From Takakia lepidozioides (taxonomy: Eukaryota > Streptophyta > Takakiopsida > Takakiales > Takakiaceae): DNA of 22,500 nt. Below the pieces are notes generated by a model, which was given only the letters and a program-made list of their open reading frames with translations, was not told the origin of the DNA and did not search any database. Where the stretch lies: contig CM060736.1 in the NCBI GenBank assembly GCA_030704615.1, forward strand, positions 1 to 22,500. The letters run 5' to 3'. The position numbers and the translations under genes were made by a program. The stretch's first letter is position 1; every line of letters starts with the position of its first letter. Of the stretch, positions 9,200 through 17,692 are shown one piece after another.

Positions 9200-9629
9200 T
9201 TTTTCTGCGGAATAAGTGAAGCCCTCTGAAGGGAAAGCGTAACAACCCAATCAATTATTAGGTTGTAATTTTTTGTTTCTACGATATGATTATATCATAT
9301 GTAATCTATACATAAGAAGTAAGCAAATGGTGAATTTTCGTCGGAGATAAAAGAGATACATTACCTCTCATTGAAAATTAAGTGGGACCAATCTCTCCAT
9401 TGTTATACGAAACGTATAAATGCTAAACTATTTCTGCTTGTCTCTACTTGCCTCTATCGGTAAAAATGAAATTGGTACTTCAATTTCTGACAATTAATGG
9501 CTTTGAATGGAAGGTAGACTTCTGGGATGACGAAATATTGGTTTTACCTTTTTGACCTTGTCACGGCGTAGTTATTAAATGCAAAAAAGTTACATAGTCT
9601 CTACTTCTCCTCGAGAAAGGGGTATTTCC
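9200..9629. other. Divergent spacer between clpP and psbB
   Basis: About 430 bases holding the outward promoters of clpP and the psbB operon. A small palindrome lies at 9284-9300 (ATATGAT-tat-ATCATAT). From 9579 an in-frame ATG leads without stops into psbB. No gene is recognised. Confidence 0.55.
9263..9290 (+). promoter_or_regulatory. Possible sigma70-type promoter for the psbB operon
   Basis: TTGTAA (9263-9268) and TATGAT (9285-9290) are separated by 16 bases, close to the plastid-encoded polymerase consensus, and point toward psbB. It is about 340 bases from the start codon, and in sequence this AT-rich such matches are common, so this is tentative. Confidence 0.25.
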
Positions 9630-11156
9630 ACGGGTTTACCTCGGTATCGCGTCCATACTGTCGTATCAAATGATCCTGGCCGTTCAATTGCCGTACATTC
9701 AATGCATACAGCTCCAGTTTCCGGTCGGGCTGGTTCTATGGCTTTATATGAATTAGCTGTTTCCGATCCATCGGATCCCGTTCTTGATCCAATGCGGAGA
9801 CAAGGTATGTTCGTTATACCTTTCATGACTCGTTTGGGAATAACAAAGTCTCGGGGGGGCTGGAGTATTACTGGAGAAACTGTAACTAATGCGGGTATTT
9901 GGAGTTACGAAGGCGTGGCTGCAGTGCATATCGTATCATCCGGCTTGTTATTTTCGGCGGCTATCCGGCATCGGGTCTATCGGGATTCGGAGTTGTTCCG
10001 TGATGAACGTACGGGGAAACCTTCTTCAGATTTGCCTAAGATCTCTGGAATTCATTTATTTCTCTCAGGAGTCCCTCGTTTCGGATTTGGAGCATTCCAT
10101 GTAACAGGTTTATTCGGTCCCGGAATATGGGTATCTGATCCTTATGGATTGACTGGAAAAGTACAACCTGTGGCTCCAGCTTGGGGAGCTGAGGGTTTCG
10201 ATCCTTTCGTTCCAGGGGGAATAGCTTCTCACCATATCGCAGCAGGTATTCCAGGTATATTAGCAGGTTTATCCCACCCCAGTGTCCGTCCCCCCCAACG
10301 ATCATACAAGGGATTACGTATGGGGAATGTTGAAACTGTTTCATCCAGTAGTATTGCTGCTGTATTTCTCGCCGCTTTCGTCGTTGCCGGAACTATGTGG
10401 TATGGTTCCGCAGCAACTCCAGTAGAATTGTTTGGTCCTACTCGTTATCAATGGGATCAAGGATTTTCCCAACAAGAAATAGATCGAAGAATTCGTTCCA
10501 GCGAAGCTGAAAAACTTAATTCATCAGAAGCTTGGTCCAAAATTCCTGAGAAATTAGCTCTTTATGATCATATCGGTAATAACCCAGCTAAGGGGGGATT
10601 ATTTAGAGCAGGTGCGACGGATAATGGAGACGGAATAGCTGTCGGTCGGTTAGGTCATGCTGTCTTCAGAGATAAAGAGGGACATGAGCTCTTTGTACGT
10701 CGTATGCCTACTCCTTCTGAAACTCTTCCAGTAGTTTCGGTAGATGAAGAAGGAATTGTTAGAGCCGATGTTCCATCCAGAAGAGCGGAATCAAAATATA
10801 GTGTTGAACAAGTAGGTGTAACTGTTGAATTTTATGGCGGTGAACCGGATGGAGTGAGTTTTAGTGATCCAGCTACGGTGAAAAAGTATGCCAGACGTGC
10901 TCAATTAGGTGAAATTTCTGAATCCGATCGCGCTACTTTAAAATCAGATGGCGTTTCTCGTAGTAGTCCGAGAGGTTGGTTCACTTCTGGTCATGCCACA
11001 TTTGCTCTTCCCTTCTCTTTTGGACATATTCGGCATGGTGCTAGAACTTCGTTTAGAGATGTATTTGCTGGTATTGATCCTGATTTAGATGCTCAAGTTG
11101 AATTCGGGGCATTCCAAAAACTAGGAGATCCGACTACTAAGAGACAAGTAGTTTAA
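9630..11156 (+). CDS. psbB: Photosystem II CP47 chlorophyll apoprotein, ACG start
   Basis: CP47 is the six-span inner antenna of photosystem II. The codon before [10 protein letters not shown] is ACG (9630-9632), where the family has ATG (MGLPWYRVHTV). Editing gives exactly 508 residues up to the genomic TAA. An in-frame ATG at 9579 would add 17 unconserved residues. Against the family consensus I count roughly fifty C-to-U-type replacements, for example [20 protein letters not shown], where Leu is expected at each second Ser/Pro position, and Arg (CGG) at conserved Trp codons. No internal stops and no codons needing U-to-C were found. It opens the psbB-psbT-psbH-petB-petD operon. Confidence 0.97.
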   Translation, partial: TGLPRYRVHTVVSNDPGRSIAVHSMHTAPVSGRAGSMALYELAVSDPSDPVLDPMRRQGMFVIPFMTRLGITKSRGGWSITGETVTNAGIWSYEGVAAVHIVSSGLLFSAAIRHRVYRDSELFRDERTGKPSSDLPKISGIHLFLSGVPRFGFGAFHVTGLFGPGIWVSDPYGLTGKVQPVAPAWGAEGFDPFVPGGIASHHIAAGIPGILAGLSHPSVRPPQRSYKGLRMGNVETVSSSSIAAVFLAAFVVAGTMWYGSAATPVELFGPTRYQWDQGFSQQEIDRRIRSSEAEKLNSSEAWSKIPEKLALYDHIGNNPAKGGLFRAGATDNGDGIAVGRLGHAVFRDKEGHELFVRRMPTPSETLPVVSVDEEGIVRADVPSRRAESKYSVEQVGVTVEFYGGEPDGVSFSDPATVKKYARRAQLGEISESDRATLKSDGVSRSSPRGWFTSGHATFALPFSFGHIRHGARTSFRDVFAGIDPDLDAQVEFGAFQKLGDPTTKRQVV

Positions 11157-11288
11157 AAATCATTGGAAAGAATTACCTATTTTTTGGAATGAAAAATAAT
11201 ATATATATACATCATAGAATTCTTAATTGAATCTATCTTTCGATTAGTACGAAAGCTATCTCCATACTTTTCCCTTACAATTAAATCT

Positions 11289-11396
11289 ATGGAAGCATTG
11301 GTTCATACATTTTCGTTGGTAGGTACTTTAGGAATAATTTTTTTTGCTATTTCTCTCCGAGAACCACCTAAAGTTCCGAGCAAAGGAAAAAAATAA
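11289..11396 (+). CDS. psbT: Photosystem II protein T
   Basis: PsbT is a 35-residue one-span subunit near the photosystem II dimer interface. ATG at 11289 gives [20 protein letters not shown], ending [10 protein letters not shown] before TAA. Predicted edits are His-to-Tyr at codon 6, Ser-to-Leu at codon 9, and near the end of the span Ser-to-Phe and Leu-to-Phe (ISLREPP where IFFREPP is expected). It is the second gene of the psbB operon. Confidence 0.95.
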   Translation: MEALVHTFSLVGTLGIIFFAISLREPPKVPSKGKK

Positions 11397-11469
11397 TTCT
11401 TATTTCGTAAAGTTTCTAGTTCTTATCGACTCGATAAGTCTCATTCCGTTCATTTCTCAATAAGAATTG

Positions 11470-11503
11470 AATGACCTTCCCCGAAAATTAAGGGAAGGTC
11501 ATT
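11470..11503. terminator. Stem-loop between psbT and psbN
   Basis: ATGACCTTCCC (11471-11481) pairs perfectly with GGGAAGGTCAT (11492-11502), and an outer A-T pair makes 12 bp; the loop is 10 bases. It lies just beyond the psbN stop and after psbT. It is the known kind of junction where the antisense psbN transcript ends inside the psbB operon. Confidence 0.7.
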
Positions 11504-11510
11504 GACGAAA

Positions 11511-11642
11511 CTAGTCCTCATGCTCTTCAAAAGGATCTCTAAGTTCTTTAGAGGGTTGCCCGAAGGCTGTATGGGGGGCATAGCCGGTGAAGCTCACAAG
11601 TAAACGAGATATGGAGATAGCGACTAAGGTTGCAGTTTCCAT
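11511..11642 (-). CDS. psbN: PsbN, photosystem II assembly factor
   Basis: PsbN is a small thylakoid protein required for photosystem II assembly and repair, encoded antisense between psbT and psbH. The start at 11642 gives 43 residues from [12 protein letters not shown] to PFEEHED. Expected C-to-U changes are Arg-to-Cys (ISISRLLV), Pro-to-Leu and His-to-Tyr (GYAPHTAF where GYALYTAF is expected). Upstream in-frame sequence to 11708 is not conserved. Confidence 0.94.
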   Translation of the reverse strand: METATLVAISISRLLVSFTGYAPHTAFGQPSKELRDPFEEHED

Positions 11643-11725
11643 CGTTAGGTAATCCCAAAATAATGGTTTGTTTCCGATATAATAGTACACAAAGTTAACG
11701 AATCTCAACTAATGCAATAAGTTCC

Positions 11726-11950
11726 ACGGCTACACAGATTATTGATGATGCTCCTAAAACCAGGGGAAAACGAAGTGGTATAGGAGATATTTTGAAACCA
11801 CTTAATTCGGAATATGGTAAAGTGGCCCCTGGATGGGGAACAACTCCTCTGATGGGTATTGTAGTAGCACTATCTGCAGTTTTTCTAGTTATTATTCCGG
11901 AACCTTATAATTCTTCTGTTTTACTAGACGGAGTTCCTGTAAGTTGGTAA
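11726..11950 (+). CDS. psbH: Photosystem II 10 kDa phosphoprotein, ACG start
   Basis: PsbH is a one-span phosphoprotein of photosystem II. The frame opens ACG GCT ACA CAG (11726), matching MATQ only after ACG-to-AUG editing, and gives 74 residues ending LLDGVPVSW before TAA. There is no usable genomic ATG; an ATG at 11712 is closed by TAA after one further codon. The conserved block [20 protein letters not shown] is intact. In the membrane span Ser and Pro codons ([17 protein letters not shown]) replace expected Phe and Leu. The psbN gene on the other strand starts 84 bases before it. Confidence 0.94.
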   Translation, partial: TATQIIDDAPKTRGKRSGIGDILKPLNSEYGKVAPGWGTTPLMGIVVALSAVFLVIIPEPYNSSVLLDGVPVSW

Positions 11951-11960
11951 TTAATCTAAT

Positions 11961-12001
11961 TGGTTCGATAAAAAAGAGGGTACCTCTTTTCTATTGAACC
12001 A
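11961..12001 (+). terminator. Stem-loop between psbH and petB
   Basis: TGGTTC at 11961 pairs with GAACCA at 11996, and an inner AAAAGAGG/CCTCTTTT arm closes a GTA loop. The whole pairs over about 19 positions with one G-U and one A-C mismatch (11971/11991). It begins ten bases after the psbH stop and probably marks the psbH-petB intercistronic processing site. Confidence 0.65.
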
Positions 12002-12095
12002 GTTCGATAGATAAAAAATAGATCAAATTTTTTTCATTTACTCGATTTTATGGTAGTTTAATCGTGCGATCAATCAAATAAAGGATCTTCGGAAT

Positions 12096-13388
12096 ACGGG
12101 TGTGCGACTCGCTTAAATGAATCCAATTTGATAATACAAAAAAAATTGTTAATCTTTTTATAAGATTATTTCACCTCGCTTGGTGTTAATGAAGTAGTTG
12201 GCATTTAAAGCGCAAGACATCATTAAGATATTAGAAAAAATATCATAAAAAATATCTTTCATAAAATTTAAACTATGGTTAATTCGTCTAAATCTACTAT
12301 TCAGATTTCGTTACCAACTAGCTAGAAGAAAAAAAAATATAAAGATTTTATTTTTTTTTTATCCTCCTTCGCTGTCCAATGGAAAGATTGATTCTTCCTA
12401 TTATTGTAATATTCCGTCGGAGCAGTGATAATAAAAAGGTTCTTACCCATTGTACCTCTCTCCTCAGTCACCGGAGTATAGTAGAAATCTAAGGTTTAAT
12501 TATCTTTATCAAGGTTTGAACGAGATAATCCCTTTCAATATTGGGGAAAGAAATAGAAATTGAATAGATTAGATAGGGTGAAAGATCACTCAAAAAAGCA
12601 ACCGATGAGAAAAGATAGATAAGCCAACTCGAGATTGAGACAGTAAAAGAATAAAAAAGAAAATATTTTTGCTTAAGCCGTATGAGGGGGAAATTATCAT
12701 GTACGGTTCTCGGAGGGGGAATACATAAAGGTTTACCTATCCCAATAAAGTATACGATTGGTCCGAGGAGCGTCTCGAAATCCAGGCGATTGCAGATGAT
12801 ATTACTAGTAAATATGTCCCGCCTCATGTCAATATATCTCATTGTTCGGGGGGAATTACTTCGACTTGTTTCTCGGTACAGGTAGCCACCGGTTCTGCTA
12901 CGACTCTCTACCATCGTCCGACCGTAACAGAAGCTTTTGCCCCTGTCCAATATATAATGACTGAAGTCAATTTTGGTTGGCTAATTCGATCAGTTCATCG
13001 ATGGTCGGCGAGTATGATGGTTTCAATGACGATTCCGCACGTATCTCGCGTTTATCCTACAGGAGGTTTTAAGAAACCTCGTGAATTAACTTGGGTTACT
13101 GGTGCAATTCCAGCTGTATTAACAGTTTCTCCTGGTGTAACTGGTTATTCTTTGCCTCGGGATCAAATTGGTCACTGGGCTGTCAAGATCGTAACTGGTG
13201 TACCCGAAGCTATTCCCGTTACAGGATCTCCCTCGGTAGAGTTATTACGCGGAAGTGTTAGTGTAGGTCAATCTACATCGACTCGTTTTTACAGTTTACA
13301 CACTTTTGTATCACCTCCTCCTACTGCTGTTTCTACGTCAATGCATTTTCCAATGATTCGTAAACAAGGTATCTCAGGTCCTTCACAA
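12096..13388 (+). CDS. petB: Cytochrome b6, start and stop both need editing
   Basis: Cytochrome b6 carries the b haems of the b6f complex. Exon 1 is six bases, ACGGGT (12096-12101), directly followed by GTGCGACTCG; the family has ATGGGT. Exon 2 is 12747-13388 and begins KVYDW. The joined frame gives 215 residues if ACG is edited to AUG and the terminal CAA (13386-13388, after SGPS) to UAA. Haem ligands His86 and His100 and the haem-c Cys35 fall at the expected numbers. About 35 other codons need C-to-U changes, such as [10 protein letters not shown] for HVFRVYLTGG. Genomic ATG at 12957 is internal, not the start. Confidence 0.95.
12102..12746 (+). other. petB: Group II intron of petB
   Basis: The intron starts GTGCGACTCG and ends CTATCCCAAT, 645 bases. 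Domain V lies at about 12675-12709, beginning AAGCCGTATG and ending TGTACGGTTC, followed by a short domain VI region. No maturase frame is present. Confidence 0.9.
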
Positions 13389-13595
13389 ATTCTTACATTA
13401 TAGTAAGTAATCAAAATTTTTAATATTCCTTCAATTCCTATAAAATGATTCTATCGCCACAGATGTTTCTTATCACGAGTTTCTGTCACTCGAGATATTG
13501 AATAATATTCCATGGATTTTTCTATCTCAGAGTATGCTTTCTTTTAACAAATACTTCAAGATATATATATATTTTTTTTTGAGAGAGAATGGATT

Positions 13596-14810
13596 ATGGG
13601 AGTGTGTGACTCGAATTATTCATTAGACTACGTAGATATTTCGTTCAATCTGCCACATTAATATTAGAGACATAATGTGTTTCTGTCCCAATTTCCTCGT
13701 TTAGAAATAGGGGGATAAAAACTTGGGTAAAAATAAGTATTGTTTTAAGAAGAAAGATTTTTCTACGATCAATTTCAAAAATAAAATAGGCTTCGTAAAA
13801 TCCATGAAAATTCAATATAAATAAATATATATATTTATATATTGTGATAAAAGGAAGCGCATTCATTTCCTTTGGGTTTCCGACTGGAATAAACGTCATC
13901 GGAGTGAAAGAAAGGTCTAATGAGAAGAAAAAGCCAATGTATTAACAAGTTAATACCTAGTATATTTCCGAGATTCGGAGTGCTGAGAAAAAAGCGACTT
14001 ACGAGGAATGAGACTGTCCAAAAAGCGTATTTATTAATTATGATAAGCGTATTTATTAATTATGATGAGAAATTCACGAGCTTACTTGGATCACGAGCCT
14101 TTAACTAAAATAAAACTTATTTTCTTATTTCATACATTCTTTAGATAAAATTAAGAAGAATTACATCAAACCTTTTTTTTTCTCAATTTATATTATTCAG
14201 GAGATGGAGATATGGTCAAAGAGAAAAAATATATGTATAGTGATTGCTTGAGTCGGATGAAGAGGAAAAATTCATGTCCGATTCTTTTGGGGGACTTTTT
14301 TTTCTTTCTCTTTCTATAAATTAACCTATCCCAATAACAAAAAAACCTGATTCAAGTGATCCTGTATCGAGGGCTAAATTAGCTAAAGGTATGGGACATA
14401 ATTATTATGGGGAACCCGCTTGGCCTAACGATCTTTCGTATATTTCTCCAGTAGTGATTCCAGGTACTATTGCATGTACTGTAGGTCTAGCAGTTCTAGA
14501 ACCGTCCATGATTGGTGAACCGGCAAATCCATTTGCAACTCCTCCGGAAATATTACCCGAATGGTATTTCTCTCCTGTGTCTCAAATACTTCGTACAGTC
14601 CCTAATAAATTACTAGGTGTTCCTTTAATGGCTGCAGTACCTGCGGGATTATTGACAATACCTTTTCCGGAAAATGTGAATAAATTTCAGAATCCTTTTC
14701 GTCGTCCAGTAGCTACAACAGTTTTTCCAATCGGTACCGCAGTAGCTCCTCGGTTGGGTATTGGGGCTGCTTTACCTATCGATAAATCTTTAACTCTAGG
14801 GCTTTTTCGA
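13596..14810 (+). CDS. petD: Cytochrome b6f subunit IV, stop needs editing
   Basis: Subunit IV completes the cytochrome b fold of the b6f complex with three membrane spans. Exon 1 is eight bases, ATGGGAGT (13596-13603), followed by GTGTGACTCG. Exon 2 starts at 14336 so that the join reads [13 protein letters not shown]. The conserved ending DKSLTLGLF is followed by CGA (14808-14810). Editing to UGA gives 160 residues, the family length, whereas the unedited frame runs to 14864. Predicted edits include [12 protein letters not shown] for DLLYIFPVVILG and [10 protein letters not shown] for WYFFPVFQIL. It is the last gene of the psbB operon and converges on rpoA. Confidence 0.95.
13604..14335 (+). 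other. petD: Group II intron of petD
   Basis: The intron is 732 bases, starts GTGTGACTCG and ends CTATCCCAAT, the same 3' end as the petB intron. Domain V is at 14250-14284, beginning GAGTCGGATG and ending TGTCCGATTC. Its triad position reads AGT, not AGC, with an A on the partner strand. A perfect tandem duplication lies inside at 14023-14066. Confidence 0.88.
14023..14066. repeat. Two-copy 22-bp tandem repeat in the petD intron
   Basis: Positions 14023-14044 and 14045-14066 are identical 22-base units starting AAGCGTATTTATTAATTA. The repeat is perfect and abrupt at both ends, which suggests recent slippage duplication in a loop of the intron. Confidence 0.85.
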
Positions 14811-14884
14811 GACAAGTATTTAGTGGACTGCCACCTCTCCTTCCTCAAAAAATTTTATTTCTAATTCCTCCTACAATTAGTTAG

Positions 14885-14926
14885 TATCTAGGGGGTATTT
14901 GCTACGAAACAAATACTCCCTAGATA
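14885..14926. terminator. 17-bp stem-loop between petD and rpoA
   Basis: Positions 14885-14901 pair with 14910-14926 over 17 positions with a single G-U, around an 8-base loop. It stands about 75 bases after the predicted petD stop, between convergent petD and rpoA, and is the probable 3' end of the psbB operon mRNA. Confidence 0.75.
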
Positions 14927-15014
14927 TTCAATCTCTCGATTCTTCATTCAAAATAAAAGGCTTTTTCAAAATTGAAGTGAGTTTTTCTAAATTGAAATGA
15001 ATTGAATTATCTAA

Positions 15015-16163
15015 TCATTCAAGTATATTTCTGTATGAATGGTGAGATAATTTGGATACCAATTTGATTAATTTATTTTCTTGAATCGAAAGAGTGGAAT
15101 AAGAAGGATCTAAGGAAGAAATAGGAAACGCATTTTTTTGATGGAAGTGGAGCTTGTTTTTTGGTAGATTTATCGAAAAACGTTTTTGTGAAGCTTCCAA
15201 TACCTGTTCCACGGATTTCTTTCCAAAGTTTTTTATTTTCATTAAATCATCTTGACTATAATTTAAAGGATCTGATATTGTATGTGCATTAACTCTTTTG
15301 GGACAGTTATAAGCTCTAGCGGGTAACTCCAATTGGTCAATGAATATATGTTTAAAAGTAACTCCTTTTGTCATTTCGTCTATATCGGCTGATAAGGAGG
15401 GAGAGGAGAAGTAAGACATATTAGATTCATATGTATTTTTCAATCCATAAATGAATTCTTTCTTTTCTGCATGTAAAAAAGGAATGAATAAATTTATTAA
15501 ACTTCGAGAAGCTTCATAAAGTGCTTCTTTGGGAGTCACACTTCCATTAGTCCATATTTCAAGAAAAAGTATTTCTTGTGTCTCGTTTCCGTTTTCGAAA
15601 GAATGAACACTATAATTCGCGTTTCGAATAGGCATAAACACGGCATCTGCAGGAGAATTTCCATCTGCGGATTTTATTGGATCCTCTATACGGTATCCAA
15701 AATCTTTCTCAATCTTCAATTCAATATCCGAATGAATTGCTTTAGTAACGGTGGCTGTATATTGTGTAGTATCAATTATTTTGACGGAAGGCGGTGATAT
15801 GATGTCTTGAGCAGTTACCTTTTTAGGTCCAAGAATAGATATAAACGCTTTTTGTGTTTCATAAGAATCGCTTCTAAGTACAATTTCTCCTGAGTTAATT
15901 GAAACGTCATGTACCGATTCTTGAATGCCTAATATTGTAGAATATTCATGTGTCACTCTCTTGGATTCTGCACATGTGATACACGTTCCTTCCACCTCTC
16001 CAAGTGAGGCTCTGCGCATAGCAATTCCGACTGTACTGGCTTGACCGCTTCTAAATGGAGGTATGGCGAATCGACTATAATGAAGACGCGCACTATCTAC
16101 TCTAGATTCCACGCACCTCCACTGTAGTACCTGAGCGGAGATCGGTATCTCATCTCGAATCAT
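15015..16163 (-). CDS. rpoA: Plastid RNA polymerase alpha subunit
   Basis: RpoA is the alpha subunit of the plastid-encoded RNA polymerase, which dimerises to nucleate assembly. From ATG at 16163 the open frame has 382 residues. The N-terminal domain blocks (YSRFAIPPFRSGQASTVGIA, EIVLRSDSYETQ, VFMPIRNANYSVHSF, EILFLEIWTNGSVTP) and the C-terminal helix-hairpin-helix region (VEQVLEASQKRFSINLPKNK) are clear. The family is usually near 340 residues. A CAA at 15138-15140, in LHFHQKNAF, would give 341 residues if edited to UAA, as is predicted for several neighbours, so the last 41 codons may not be translated. The genomic stop is reported as the end. Relatively few internal edits are needed. Confidence 0.93.
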   Translation of the reverse strand: MIRDEIPISAQVLQWRCVESRVDSARLHYSRFAIPPFRSGQASTVGIAMRRASLGEVEGTCITCAESKRVTHEYSTILGIQESVHDVSINSGEIVLRSDSYETQKAFISILGPKKVTAQDIISPPSVKIIDTTQYTATVTKAIHSDIELKIEKDFGYRIEDPIKSADGNSPADAVFMPIRNANYSVHSFENGNETQEILFLEIWTNGSVTPKEALYEASRSLINLFIPFLHAEKKEFIYGLKNTYESNMSYFSSPSLSADIDEMTKGVTFKHIFIDQLELPARAYNCPKRVNAHTISDPLNYSQDDLMKIKNFGKKSVEQVLEASQKRFSINLPKNKLHFHQKNAFPISSLDPSYSTLSIQENKLIKLVSKLSHHSYRNILE

Positions 16164-16193
16164 ATTAAGATCTCTCTGGAATATATTTTATTC

Positions 16194-16586
16194 TTATACA
16201 CGTCTTTTCTTGGGAGGTCTACATCCATTATGTGGCATAGGAGTTACGTCACGTACGAAATTTAAAACTACACCACTTCTACGAATAGCTCGTAACGCTG
16301 TATCTCTTCCTGGACCAGGACCACTTATCATAACTTCTGCCTGTTTCATACCTTGATCGATCAACATACGAATAGCATTTTCCGCTGCAGTTTGAGCAGC
16401 AAAAGGCGTACCTTTCTTCGTACCTTTGAAACCACAAGCACCTGCAGGAGACCAAGAAACGGCTTGTCCTCGGACATCCGTAACAGTAACGATTGTATTA
16501 TTAGAACTTGCTTGAATATGAATAACTCCTTTAGGTATTCTGCGTTTACCTCTACGTAAACTAATTTTTTTTATAGATTTTGCCAT
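16194..16586 (-). CDS. rps11: 30S ribosomal protein S11
   Basis: S11 lies on the small-subunit platform at the mRNA exit. The frame is 130 residues, starts [20 protein letters not shown] and ends [11 protein letters not shown], the usual length. The conserved [17 protein letters not shown] motif is intact. WSPAGACGF reads Pro where WSSAGACGF is normal, a possible C-to-U site. It is separated from rpoA by 30 bases, in the conserved rps11-rpoA order. Confidence 0.95.
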   Translation of the reverse strand: MAKSIKKISLRRGKRRIPKGVIHIQASSNNTIVTVTDVRGQAVSWSPAGACGFKGTKKGTPFAAQTAAENAIRMLIDQGMKQAEVMISGPGPGRDTALRAIRRSGVVLNFVRDVTPMPHNGCRPPKKRRV

Positions 16587-16686
16587 AATTATTTTGTATA
16601 TAAATTAGAAAATTTGAAATATATAGAAAATTTTTTAGGATTTTTGCTAAATCAATTCGAATTTTTAGCGAGAACCCAAAAAAAAA

Positions 16687-16800
16687 TTATCCTTGTCTTT
16701 GTTTATGTTTTGGATTGGAACGAACCACCATAACTCGTCTTCGTCTACGAATTAGTCGACAATTCTCACGAATTTTACGAACAGAAGCACGAATTTTCAT
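16687..16800 (-). CDS. rpl36: 50S ribosomal protein L36, zinc ligands need editing
   Basis: L36 is a 37-residue zinc-ribbon protein of the large subunit. The frame reads [20 protein letters not shown] and ends NPKHKQRQG before a TAA. The zinc ligands of the family are Cys11, Cys14, Cys27 and His32. Here codons 11 and 27 are CGT (Arg), while Cys14 and His32 are intact. C-to-U editing of both to UGU restores the full set. It is too short for many gene finders but is unmistakable between infA and rps11. Confidence 0.95.
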   Translation of the reverse strand: MKIRASVRKIRENCRLIRRRRRVMVVRSNPKHKQRQG

Positions 16801-16942
16801 TTTTGTATTCCTTACTTTGATACAATCAATAAATTGAAAAATGTAGAGTTCTTTTCTTGTACCAATTTTTTAATCTATTCTATTTCTTATTGCTACTATT
16901 ACCAATACTTCAACTCCGCCTGAATCTAGAATATTTTATCTC

Positions 16943-17179
16943 TTAACCATTTGAAGATTTGGTGCGAAGTCGATAAGTTATACGCCCCTTAGTTGAATCA
17001 TAAGGACTCAATTCTACTTTCACTCTATCTCCCGGTAATATTCTTATATAATTACGTCTTATCTTCCCTGAAATATGAGTTGGAACTTCACATCCATTAT
17101 CTAAACAAACCCGAAACGTGGCATTAGGAGGTGATTCAGTAACTACACCTTCCATATCAATCAAATTCTGTTTCTTCAT
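16943..17179 (-). CDS. infA: Translation initiation factor IF-1
   Basis: IF-1 is the OB-fold factor that binds the ribosomal A site at initiation. The frame is 78 residues from [20 protein letters not shown] to RLRTKSSNG. The conserved block [20 protein letters not shown] is intact. Possible C-to-U sites are Pro-to-Leu and Thr-to-Met ([10 protein letters not shown] for ESLPNAMFRV), Pro-to-Leu (EVPTHI) and Ser-to-Leu (YDSTKG). infA is lost from many angiosperm plastomes but appears intact here. Confidence 0.94.
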   Translation of the reverse strand: MKKQNLIDMEGVVTESPPNATFRVCLDNGCEVPTHISGKIRRNYIRILPGDRVKVELSPYDSTKGRITYRLRTKSSNG

Positions 17180-17293
17180 TAGGGGGAGAATCTCCTTTTT
17201 GATTAACTAACGTCGATAAATATAGTACTAGCTAGCTTCTTTCATTTACAAAGATTCCCCTATGCGAAATTATTCAAACGAGATGTAAATAAA

Positions 17294-17692
17294 TTACCAT
17301 ACGTAACGTAATATTTCTCCTCCGATTCGTTTTTGTCGCGCTTCCCGATCCGTCATAATTCCCTGAGAAGTGGAAAGAATTACAATCCCCATTCCACCTA
17401 AAACTCTAGGAATTTCTTGGTGATTGGAATACATTCTTAAACCGGGTTTACTAACACGCCGTAAAGTTGTTATATACGGTTTTTCTTTCCTTCCTCGATA
17501 TTTTAAAGTGAAAACTAAAAAATAGTTTTTATTTTCTTGATGCTCTCTGAAATTTTCTATAAAACCTTCTTGTAAAAGAATTTTTCCGATGTTCCTAGTA
17601 ATATTAGTAGCAGGTACTTGAACCGTTTTCGTTTTCCCCAAGTTCGCATTTCTTATAGATGTAATCATATTAGCAATGGTATCGTTACCCAT
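17294..17692 (-). CDS. rps8: 30S ribosomal protein S8
   Basis: S8 is a primary 16S rRNA-binding protein. The 132-residue frame starts [20 protein letters not shown] at an ATG and ends GGEILRYVW before a genomic stop, with the family signature [20 protein letters not shown]. Little or no editing is needed. It lies between rpl14 and infA in the spc-type order. Confidence 0.95.
   Translation of the reverse strand: MGNDTIANMITSIRNANLGKTKTVQVPATNITRNIGKILLQEGFIENFREHQENKNYFLVFTLKYRGRKEKPYITTLRRVSKPGLRMYSNHQEIPRVLGGMGIVILSTSQGIMTDREARQKRIGGEILRYVW

Noticed and set aside
9579-9629. 17-residue N-terminal extension of CP47 as the true start
   Set aside because: It is not conserved in the family; the ACG at 9630 gives the exact family length. 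It was kept only as a hypothesis in the findings.
12489-12950. 153-residue minus-strand frame
   Set aside because: It overlaps the petB intron domain V and exon 2 in antisense and shows no family resemblance.
12957-13403. petB starting at the genomic ATG 12957 and ending at the genomic TAG 13401
   Set aside because: This would delete the first 72 residues, including the haem-c Cys35, and add residues after GPS. The spliced and edited model matches the family exactly.
13645-13899. 84-residue minus-strand frame and a 62-residue plus-strand frame at 13920-14108 in the petD intron
   Set aside because: AT-rich intron sequence; no maturase or homing-endonuclease motif. The second also spans the slippage repeat.
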